A DNA stretch of 64,000 nt from JALHUB01 sp963719465 (GTDB taxonomy: Bacteria > Chloroflexota > Dehalococcoidia > DSTF01 > JALHUB01). Made by a program: the position numbers and the translations under genes. This document shows positions 16,921 to 23,565 of the stretch, in pieces (the stretch's first letter is position 1; each line of letters starts with the position of its first letter). The notes below the pieces were generated by a model that did not search any database, was not told the DNA's origin, and saw only the letters and a list, made by a program, of their open reading frames with translations. Location of the stretch: NCBI GenBank assembly GCA_963719465.1, contig OY970386.1:1178001-1242000 (forward strand), read 5' to 3'.

Positions 16921-18030
16921 ATGCCTCTGCCGCAACTGGTGATGTTCCTTGGCGGCATGGGCGGCTCACCGGTCGAGGAAGAGTTTGCCTCTGCCCTGGG
17001 CGAAGACGCCCTTGACACGCTGGAGCGCGTGCTCGACTCCGGCGGCGTGGACGGGGCCATCCTTGCGACCGATAGGCCCCAGATCGCTCAGCACTTCTCC
17101 TCAGAGGTGCGCGTCGATGTCGATGACGGACCTTTCCATTTCGGCGAGCGTCTCGCGGAGGTCGTCCGCCGCCATGGGTTGGAACGGCTCATCTACCTGG
17201 GCGCCGGCAGCGGGACGCTCATGGCGAACGATGACTTCTTCTCGCTCGGCCATTACCTTGGCATGGCCTGGAACACGGTCCTGACAAATAATCGCTACTC
17301 CTCCGACTTCGCGGCCTTCGTCCCCGGACAAGCTTTGTTCCGCATACCCCTGCCCACCAAGGATAACGTCTTGCCGCGTGTTCTCCACGACTCGGCGGGC
17401 TTGACGTTGCAAGAGCTGCCTCGAAGCACTGCCAATCAATTCAACATCGATACTCCCTCAGACCTCGCGGTATTGAAGCTTACCGGCCACGTCGGCCCTC
17501 GCCTGCACGAATGGCTTGGGAAGACGAAGATCGACATTTCCGTGTACGAGGCTTGCCTGGGACTGCTAACCAGTCCAAGAGCGCAGATTCTCGTCGCCGG
17601 ACGAGTTGGAAGCCAGGTCTGGCAGTATCTCGAAAAGGAAGCTGCCTGCAAAGTCAGGCTCGTCTCCGAAGAGCGCGGATTGCGGGCGGAGGGGCGAGAG
17701 GATGGGAAGGCCCGCTCGTTGCTCGGCTATCACCTCAAGCACGTGGGCTGTGAACGTTTCTTCAAAGAGTTGGCCGAAATGGCCGACGGCGCCTTCATCG
17801 ATACCCGCATTCTCCTGGCCCATCTCGCTCTGCAGCCCAGTCGCGCCGATCGCTTCCTCTCCGACCTCGGCCGCTACGATGAAATATCCGATCCGTTTTT
17901 GCACGAATTTACAGAAGAAGCCGTAAAGGCGCCTATTCCCGTCCTGCTCGGCGGCCATTCCCTCGTCGCTGGCGGGCTTATGGCCCTCACGGAGATAGCC
18001 TGGCGTGAGGTCGGCGAACCGCCTCCTTAG
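16921..18030 (+). CDS. Putative nucleotidyltransferase-like protein, 369 residues
   Basis: Preceded by GAAGGAG eight bases before ATG. The N-terminal 200 residues look like a Rossmann/GT-A-type nucleotide-binding fold: VMFLGGMGGSPVEEEFA, then DGAILATDRPQIAQ, LIYLGAGSGTLMAND and NTVLTNNRYSSDFAAF, which recall the MobA/CofC-type nucleotidyltransferase group. Residues 210-369 form an all-helical, unfamiliar region. No strict catalytic motif can be claimed; the substrate is unknown. The IS481-like element sits just after it, so the gene is not interrupted. Confidence 0.6.
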   Translation: MPLPQLVMFLGGMGGSPVEEEFASALGEDALDTLERVLDSGGVDGAILATDRPQIAQHFSSEVRVDVDDGPFHFGERLAEVVRRHGLERLIYLGAGSGTLMANDDFFSLGHYLGMAWNTVLTNNRYSSDFAAFVPGQALFRIPLPTKDNVLPRVLHDSAGLTLQELPRSTANQFNIDTPSDLAVLKLTGHVGPRLHEWLGKTKIDISVYEACLGLLTSPRAQILVAGRVGSQVWQYLEKEAACKVRLVSEERGLRAEGREDGKARSLLGYHLKHVGCERFFKELAEMADGAFIDTRILLAHLALQPSRADRFLSDLGRYDEISDPFLHEFTEEAVKAPIPVLLGGHSLVAGGLMALTEIAWREVGEPPP

Positions 18031-18060
18031 ATACGATTCCCCTCGCAGGCTGAATCGAGC

Positions 18061-18075
18061 TTACTTGACGTGGCC
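18061..18075. repeat. Target-site duplication, left copy
   Basis: TTACTTGACGTGGCC directly left of the IS; an identical 15-mer follows the right end at 19103-19117. It contains TTGACG, the -35 box of the LCP gene promoter. Confidence 0.9.
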
Positions 18076-19102
18076 TGTAGGGTTTCAGGAGATGTGGTAG
18101 ATCCGGGCCTGAGGTAGACGCTCCTGAGCGTACACGAGCGGCGCGCTGTAGCCAAGAGCACTGTGCAGCCGTTTCTTGTTGTAGAAGCGCACATACGCCT
18201 GCAACCCCTTCTCCCACTCCAAGACCGTTCCCGCCAGAACGCCATCCCAGAACTCCTCTCGCATCGTCCTCTGCACTCTCTCCACCTTGCCATTGAGATG
18301 AGGCGTCCTGGGTCTGATCCGGACGTGGCGAATGCCTCTTCGCCTCAGAAGGGCAGTGAGGTCGCCTGAGAATTCAGGGCCGTTATCAGTCTGGAGGCAG
18401 CGAATTGCGAACGGGATGGTCTCCAGGAGGCACGGCAGGGCTTTGCAGACAGCGGCGCAGGTGCGCCTGGAAAGAACCGTTGCGGCAAGAACGCGGCTGC
18501 AATCGTCGACCAGGGTCAGTTGGTAGCGACCCTCCGGCAGATAGAGCAGGTCCATCTGAGCCCGATCACCGGGGGAAGCTTTGGCGTAGTGCAGCCAGAG
18601 ACGCTTAGGTTTACGGGGACAGGCAAGGAGGGCGCCGGCGCGACGGAGAACTCTGTAGACACTGGAAACGCTGCAGGTAATCAGCCCGGCCTTTGTCAGA
18701 TACGCGTGGAGCCTCTTTACTCCGAAGCCGAATTTACGATGGGCGCCGCGGATGATGTCTAGAACATGCCCTGAAAGGGCCGTAGGCGAGCGGTGAGGCC
18801 TGCGGGAGCGGTCTGATAGCGCTCTCCTGTCGTGGCGTCGCCAGGCCGCCCACCAGCGAGAGAAGGTCGAATGGGGCACCTCTCCCGCCTGGCAAAAGAT
18901 GCGGGCGCTGAGCCTGGGATACTGCCGACGCGCCTCCTCGAACGCAGCGATGTAGGCGGCTCTTGTCTGGATGGGCCAGGGTGTGCGAGCTTTGTGCATG
19001 TCGGGCCTCCTGTAGGTTATTGGGCTTCGTTTTCCGTTAGCCTACAGCCCAGGCCCGACGTTATTCACCTCCCTTCTGTCTCACATCTCCTGAAACCCTA
19101 CA
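18076..19102 (-). mobile_element. IS481-like insertion sequence, complete (1027 bp)
   Basis: Both ends carry a perfect 21-bp inverted repeat beginning TGTAGGGTTTCAGG (18076-18096, and its reverse complement at 19082-19102). One transposase gene fills the interior. The 15-bp target duplications are identical, so the insertion is fairly recent. Size, single frame, TGT ends and long duplication match the IS481 family. It lies between the 16921 gene and the LCP gene, in the promoter of the latter. Confidence 0.93.
18085..18999 (-). CDS. IS481-like family transposase
   Basis: A 304-residue DDE transposase that cuts and joins the element ends. N-terminal helix-turn-helix region (about residues 10-120) with FSRWWAAWRRHDRRALSDRSR in part, then an integrase core (rve) with Asp150 (AQMDLLYL), Asp205 (QTDNGPEF) and Glu240 (NGKVERVQRTM), giving the expected D-D-35-E spacing. 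The frame is intact, so the element may be active. The stop lies inside the element next to the left inverted repeat. Confidence 0.93.
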   Translation of the reverse strand: MHKARTPWPIQTRAAYIAAFEEARRQYPRLSARIFCQAGEVPHSTFSRWWAAWRRHDRRALSDRSRRPHRSPTALSGHVLDIIRGAHRKFGFGVKRLHAYLTKAGLITCSVSSVYRVLRRAGALLACPRKPKRLWLHYAKASPGDRAQMDLLYLPEGRYQLTLVDDCSRVLAATVLSRRTCAAVCKALPCLLETIPFAIRCLQTDNGPEFSGDLTALLRRRGIRHVRIRPRTPHLNGKVERVQRTMREEFWDGVLAGTVLEWEKGLQAYVRFYNKKRLHSALGYSAPLVYAQERLPQARIYHIS

Positions 19103-19117
19103 TTACTTGACGTGGCC
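19103..19117. repeat. Target-site duplication, right copy
   Basis: Identical to 18061-18075. This copy keeps the TTGACG of the LCP promoter next to its native -10 region. Confidence 0.9.
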
Positions 19118-19135
19118 TCGTGCCTGGGATACGCT
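19107..19135 (+). promoter_or_regulatory. Promoter of the LCP gene, rebuilt by the IS target duplication
   Basis: TTGACG (19107-19112, inside the duplicated target), 17-base spacer, TACGCT (19130-19135). The IS entered just upstream; the duplication restored the -35 on this side, while the left copy lost its -10. Confidence 0.55.
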
Positions 19136-20523
19136 CACCGCTAGTGGCAAGGACAACGTCAACATTGCGCCCGCTTCCCTCTTCTGAGGGAGGAAGTCTG
19201 CGGCAACGAGTGCTGCTGGCTTTCGTCGTCCTGCTCTTCGCTGTCAGCGCCGCCTACGGTTCGCTGGTCCTCGCTGCCCGCGTCTATCCCATCCTCTTCC
19301 CTGGCCATTCCCTTCCAATTCACACCAACCTTCCGGGCGTCGATCAGGGGCAGGCGAGCAATGAGCCGTCCCCTATCGACAAGCGCATGAACATCCTCAT
19401 CATGGGCCTCGACAGGCGCCCCCAGGAGGGCGACATCCTGACGCGCGCAGATACAATGATCGTCGCGACCATCAATCCGCAGACCAAGACAGCAGGCATC
19501 CTGGGCATACCCAGGGACACCTACGTCAACATTCCCTGCGGCTCTGAAGACCGCATCAACACCGCGCTAGAGTATGGCGAAACCAACGGCTATTCGGGCG
19601 GCGGACCGCAATGCGCCGAAGACACGATTGAGGAGAACTTCGGCATTAGGATCGACCACTACATCATCATCGACTTCACGGCCTTCAAGGACGTGATCGA
19701 CTCTCTCGGCGGCATCGATGTCGACGTTCCTGACTACCTCGATGACCCCTACTATTCCGACACGGAGCTGCCAGGTGACTACTTCCCGCTCCATTTCGTC
19801 CCCGGCATAACGCACATGGATGGCCGGACGGCTCTTGGTTACGCCCGCAGCCGCAACACCAGCAGCGATTTCGACCGCATTCAGCGGCAGCAGCGCGTGA
19901 TATTCGCTGTTATGGATAAGGCGCTGAGCATGAATGTGCTGTCAAATGCGCTCGATCTCTGGAACAAATACAAGCGAACGGTGGACACTGACATCAGCGA
20001 CTTCATGATCCCCGGCTTCGCGAAACTGGCCACGGACATTCCACAGGACCACATTAGCGCTCTTTCCCTCGGCCCCTGCACCACGCCCTGGGTCACCCCG
20101 GCCGGCGCCAACGTCCTGCTGCCCTCGGAGGAAGGCTGTAAGCGCATCGTTGACGCTCTCTTCTATGACCAGGAGCTCGCGGCGGAAGGCGCGGTCGTAG
20201 AGGTAAGGGATGGCACAACGAGCGACGAGGACGTCGCCGCGCAGGCGGTGACCCTCCTGACCAATCTCGGCTTTCCGCAGGGCTCGGTCGTAGAATTCAA
20301 AGGTCAGGCCAGCACCGTGGCAAGCACCGAAATCATCGACTACACGGGAAAGACCTACAGCGCGTCCCGAATCGCCGAATGGCTCGGCGTCCCCACATCG
20401 GCCGTACGCGACTCCACGCCGCTCGACGCCGACTTACGGACGACGAACGCGGATATAGTCGTCTACCTCGGTGACGACGCGAATCTGGGTGCGCTCAGTT
20501 CGGGTGCAGAGGGGAACCAGTAG
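19120..20523 (+). CDS. LytR-CpsA-Psr (LCP) family protein
   Basis: Up to 467 residues. A membrane helix (VLLAFVVLLFAVSAAYG, about residues 31-47) anchors an extracellular LCP domain: MNILIMGLDRRPQEGD, RADTMIVATINP, GILGIPRDTYVNIP, LGGIDVDVPD, and GYARSRNTSSDFDRIQRQQR. The last 110 residues resemble a LytR C-terminal domain (VVEVRDGTTSDEDVA). LCP enzymes attach teichoic-acid-like or other glycopolymers to peptidoglycan. The longest frame starts at GTG 19120, but the proposed promoter would begin transcription near 19142, so GTG 19144 or GTG 19210 may be the real start. Confidence 0.85.
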   Translation: MPGIRSPLVARTTSTLRPLPSSEGGSLRQRVLLAFVVLLFAVSAAYGSLVLAARVYPILFPGHSLPIHTNLPGVDQGQASNEPSPIDKRMNILIMGLDRRPQEGDILTRADTMIVATINPQTKTAGILGIPRDTYVNIPCGSEDRINTALEYGETNGYSGGGPQCAEDTIEENFGIRIDHYIIIDFTAFKDVIDSLGGIDVDVPDYLDDPYYSDTELPGDYFPLHFVPGITHMDGRTALGYARSRNTSSDFDRIQRQQRVIFAVMDKALSMNVLSNALDLWNKYKRTVDTDISDFMIPGFAKLATDIPQDHISALSLGPCTTPWVTPAGANVLLPSEEGCKRIVDALFYDQELAAEGAVVEVRDGTTSDEDVAAQAVTLLTNLGFPQGSVVEFKGQASTVASTEIIDYTGKTYSASRIAEWLGVPTSAVRDSTPLDADLRTTNADIVVYLGDDANLGALSSGAEGNQ

Positions 20524-20547
20524 CGGGCGTGCGGGAAGCTCTGCCGT

Positions 20548-20970
20548 CTACTTGCTCTTTGCCTTGCTTGGCGCCTTCGCCGGCGCCTTTTTTGCTGGCG
20601 CTTTGCGAGTGGTCTTTTTCTCTGCGGCTGCCGGAGCTGCGGCCTTCTTAGCGGCCCTGCGGGCCGGCTTGGCAGCCTGTTCCTCGGCACGCGCAGTGGC
20701 CGCGGTAGCGGTGGCGGCGTTGAGTTTCAGCATCAGTCGTGACTTGCGTCGAGCGGCGTTGTTGGCGTGAATGACGCCCTTCTCCGCCGCCTTGTCCAAA
20801 CTGCTGATCGCCTGCCTGACAGCGGCCTGCGCTTCATCGATTCGTCCATCTCCGATCAACGGCAGCGCCGTTCGTATCCGGGTGCGCGTAGCCCCTCTCA
20901 CCGACCTGTTGCGGAGGCGTTTGGCCTCCGACTGGCGGACACGTTTCTCTGCCGACCGGCTATGAGTCAA
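20548..20970 (-). CDS. rpsT: 30S ribosomal protein bS20 with Lys/Ala-rich tail
   Basis: A 140-residue S20 starting at TTG 20970, nine bases after GGAG. Residues 1-85 carry the family core (THSRSAEKRVRQSEAKRLRNR, quoted in part, and KGVIHANNAARRKSRLM), which binds 16S rRNA. The family is about 88 residues long; the remaining 50 form a low-complexity Ala/Lys/Pro tail of histone-H1-like composition. It converges with the LCP gene. Confidence 0.93.
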   Translation of the reverse strand: MTHSRSAEKRVRQSEAKRLRNRSVRGATRTRIRTALPLIGDGRIDEAQAAVRQAISSLDKAAEKGVIHANNAARRKSRLMLKLNAATATAATARAEEQAAKPARRAAKKAAAPAAAEKKTTRKAPAKKAPAKAPSKAKSK

Positions 20971-20999
20971 GACCTCGCTCCTTCAATATGCTAGGAGTA

Positions 21000-21028
21000 A
21001 TATTAGACGAGAGTGGGCCTCGTGTCTA
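21000..21028 (-). promoter_or_regulatory. Promoter of rpsT
   Basis: Minus strand TAGACA (21028-21023), 17-base spacer, TAATAT (21005-21000), 30 bases before the TTG start of rpsT. Confidence 0.55.
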
Positions 21029-21085
21029 TAGCGGCTTTCTTCCCGTACAATCGCTAACGCGTAAGCGACGTTTCGGAGAAATCGA

Positions 21086-22726
21086 ATGACAAGAGCGAAG
21101 GCGATGCCGGCTGGCGATGGCCTCGCTGCTGCCGCCGTCATCGTCGCTATAGGCTTTCTAGGCAGCCGGCTGCTCGGCCTGCTCCGCACCGTCGCGATCG
21201 CCAACAGTTTCGGCACCAGCCCGGAACTGGGCGCTTACTGGGTCGCCTTTCGCCTGCCGGACATGGTCTTCCAGGTGCTTGCCGGCGCGACCCTTGCCAG
21301 CGCCTTTATTCCCGTCTTTTCCCGCTACATCACAAAAGGCGACCGCGACCAAGCCTGGCGGCTCGCCAGCTCCGTGCTCAACCTTGTGTTCATCGCCACG
21401 GGCGTCCTGGCGGTCATTGGTTTCCTGCTGGCGCCGCTCCTAGTCCCGCTCATGGCGCCGGGGCTCGGCCAGGATTCGGGCCGCCAGGCGGAGCTACAGG
21501 GACTTGCCGTTCATCTCACCAGGATCATGCTTATCTCGCCCGTTCTCTTCTCTGTGAGCGGCATGTTCATGGGAATATCCAACGCCCGCCATCACTTCCT
21601 CTTTCCCGCGCTGGCGCCCTGGATGTACAACCTCTCGATCATCGTCGCCGCCCTTGTCTCGCACAGCGTCGAAGGGCTGGCTATCGGCGTCGTCGTCGGC
21701 GCCTTCATCTACCTGGCGGTTCAGCTTCCGGCGGTCCGTCTTATCGGCATGGCTTACCGCCCCGTCGCCGACTGGCGCGACCCGGGCGTCCGCGAAGTCG
21801 GCAAGCTCATGCTGCCCCGCGCGTTCGGTCTCGCCGCAGCTCAGCTCAACTTTCTCGTCACCATCTTCTTCGCCTCGAAAGTGAGCGATCAGGCCATCTC
21901 CGCCGTCAACTATGCTTGGCTTATCGTCATGATGCCCCTCGGTCTGTTCGGCATGGCCATATCTACCGCCGTCTTCCCCACGCTCGCGGAGCAGGCTGCC
22001 AGCGAGAGCAGGGACGCCCTCCGGCGCACCGTCTCGGCGACATTGCGCCTGATACTCTTCCTGACGCTGCCCGCCAGCGTCGGCCTGATGATCCTGGGCA
22101 AGCCGTTGATAACGTTCCTCTTCGAGCACGGCGCCTTCACCGCTTCCTCGACCGACGTGACGGTGGCTGCGCTATTCTTCTACACGATAGGACTGTTCGC
22201 CCAGGCGGGCACCGAAATCCTCAGCCGCGGCTACTATGCCCTCAGCGATACGCGAACGCCCGTCGCCTTTGCCATAACGGCCATGATCGCCAATCTGGTG
22301 CTTTGCCTCGTGCTCGTCGGGCCTATGGGGGTCAAGGGCCTGGCACTAGCGCTGTCGTTAAGCGCTATCCTGGAATTCACCCTTCTCTTCCGGGTCCTTC
22401 GCAAGAAGCTTGGCAGCCTCGATGAGGAGAAGCTCATCGGCTCTGTCACCAAATCCAGCGCTGCGACCGTCGTGATGGCGGAGGTTGTCGGCCTGCTTGC
22501 CCTCCTGCTGCACGCCTCAGGTCATTTCAACACGGGCACTCTTGGTGACGCCTTCCTAGCGCTGTTCGGAGGCAGCGTCATTGGTGCAGGAGTATTCTTC
22601 ACCGTCTCCTCGTTCCTCGCCCACGAAGAGATGGACCTGCTCGAGCGGCGGCTCCCCCTTCTCCGTTCCGTGAACGTCATAGCCCGGCTCACCGAAGGTG
22701 GAGGCCGAATCCGCGCCTCCTTCTAG
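21086..22726 (+). CDS. murJ: Lipid II flippase MurJ
   Basis: A 546-residue multi-pass membrane protein of the MviN/MurJ family (about 14 helices), which flips lipid II across the membrane for peptidoglycan synthesis. Typical segments are FLGSRLLGLLRTVAIANSFG near residue 30, FRLPDMVFQVLAGATLASAFIP (in part) near 60, and FEHGAFTASSTDVT near 350. The length is usual. It is divergent from rpsT; a TACAAT at 21046-21051 may be its -10. Together with LCP it points to a peptidoglycan-containing envelope. Confidence 0.93.
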   Translation: MTRAKAMPAGDGLAAAAVIVAIGFLGSRLLGLLRTVAIANSFGTSPELGAYWVAFRLPDMVFQVLAGATLASAFIPVFSRYITKGDRDQAWRLASSVLNLVFIATGVLAVIGFLLAPLLVPLMAPGLGQDSGRQAELQGLAVHLTRIMLISPVLFSVSGMFMGISNARHHFLFPALAPWMYNLSIIVAALVSHSVEGLAIGVVVGAFIYLAVQLPAVRLIGMAYRPVADWRDPGVREVGKLMLPRAFGLAAAQLNFLVTIFFASKVSDQAISAVNYAWLIVMMPLGLFGMAISTAVFPTLAEQAASESRDALRRTVSATLRLILFLTLPASVGLMILGKPLITFLFEHGAFTASSTDVTVAALFFYTIGLFAQAGTEILSRGYYALSDTRTPVAFAITAMIANLVLCLVLVGPMGVKGLALALSLSAILEFTLLFRVLRKKLGSLDEEKLIGSVTKSSAATVVMAEVVGLLALLLHASGHFNTGTLGDAFLALFGGSVIGAGVFFTVSSFLAHEEMDLLERRLPLLRSVNVIARLTEGGGRIRASF

Positions 22727-22776
22727 CCGCTTTCAGTCGCGTTGGTAATTCTTGCTTCTTCGAACACGATCTAGCC

Positions 22777-22806
22777 TTGCGCTGCCTCCGCCGACCATCG
22801 TATAAT
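22777..22806 (+). promoter_or_regulatory. Promoter of the 22860 zinc-ribbon gene
   Basis: TTGCGC (22777-22782), 18-base spacer, consensus TATAAT (22801-22806), with GGAGG at 22849-22853 before the TTG start. Confidence 0.55.
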
Positions 22807-22859
22807 CACCCTGAACGCCGAATCCGCACGGCGCCATTTTCCACGATTGGAGGCGGGTC

Positions 22860-23213
22860 TTGAGTTTCGCCGACAAGGCATTGATCTGCCGCGACTGCAA
22901 TGGCAGTTTTGTCTTTACCGCCGGCGAGCAGGAGTTCTACGCGAGCAAGGGACTGCAGAACGAGCCGGTTCGTTGCCCCGCCTGCCGCGCCGCCCGCAAG
23001 AACGCGCGCACGAACGAGGCGGAAGACGGCTACGTCCGCTATGGCGCCTTCGCCAGCTTTGGTGGCCGCACTCCCCGTCAGATGCACCCGGCCACATGCG
23101 CCGAATGCGGTATGATGACCGAAGTCCCGTTCGTTCCCAGGGGCGACCGGCCCGTCTACTGCAGCGCCTGCTACAACAAGCTCCGCGCCCAAGAGAAGCC
23201 CGCCGAGCTCTAG
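22860..23213 (+). CDS. Small zinc-ribbon protein, paralogue of the 15691 product
   Basis: A 117-residue protein starting at TTG 22860, six bases after GGAGG. CRDC (10-13), CPAC (37-40), CAEC near 80-83 and CSAC near 101-104 give two zinc sites. The sequence runs LICRDCNGSFVFTAGEQEFY, VRCPACRAARKNAR, TCAECGMMTEVPFVPRG and PVYCSACYNK, parallel to the 15691 protein but with about 20 extra residues between the two units. Function unknown; a nucleic-acid role is only a guess. Confidence 0.82.
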   Translation: MSFADKALICRDCNGSFVFTAGEQEFYASKGLQNEPVRCPACRAARKNARTNEAEDGYVRYGAFASFGGRTPRQMHPATCAECGMMTEVPFVPRGDRPVYCSACYNKLRAQEKPAEL

Positions 23214-23242
23214 TCCCTACGCCCCCGCGAATTCGCTTCCGG

Positions 23243-23271
23243 TTGACGCCGCCTCTGCCGATATCTATACT
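23243..23271 (+). promoter_or_regulatory. Promoter of the ileS T-box leader
   Basis: TTGACG (23243-23248), exactly 17 bases, TATACT (23266-23271). Transcription would start near 23278. Confidence 0.75.
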
Positions 23272-23277
23272 TGACAC

Positions 23278-23550
23278 CTGCGAAAGGCTTTGACGGAGAC
23301 GAGTAGGCCGGTCGTGCCGGGCAGCGAGTCCAGCCAGGTGCGAGTGGACGCGGCAGCGCCGGTCGAAGAATCCCTCCCGAGCCGCCGACTGAACGACAGG
23401 CCGTCCAGTAAGCTCGGCCGGAGCGCCCACCGTTACAGGGGCAGGGGCATCCAGAAGCGTGCCCCGACGAGCGGTCGCCTCAGGCGGCAACTAGGGTGGT
23501 ACCGCGGGTACGAATTCGGCCCGTCCCTTGCTAGGGGCGGGATTCTTATT
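23278..23550 (+). ncRNA. T-box riboswitch leader controlling ileS
   Basis: The T-box sequence AGGGTGGTACCGCG is intact at 23493-23506, where the uncharged tRNA acceptor end pairs. Upstream are stem I features: GAGACGAGTAGG near 23295, AGCGAGTCC near 23324, and GAAGAATCCCTCCCGAG at 23365-23381, in which ATC (23370-23372) is a fitting isoleucine specifier. Downstream, 23520-23541 forms an 8-bp G/C-rich stem (CCCGTCCC, loop TTGCTA, GGGGCGGG) followed by ATTCTTATT, a likely terminator. Low charged tRNA-Ile would favour the antiterminator and allow ileS expression. The specifier choice is inferred from position and the downstream gene. Confidence 0.92.
23520..23550 (+). terminator. Conditional terminator of the ileS T-box
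   Basis: Eight-pair stem with one G-U pair, six-base loop, then ATTCTTATT. It ends just before GTG 23551 and the ileS ATG at 23566. Confidence 0.7.
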
Positions 23551-23565
23551 GTGGAGCGTAGTCGA

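Noticed and set aside
18520..19110. Plus-strand frames across the IS element
   Set aside because: They run against the clear transposase gene and cross the inverted repeat.
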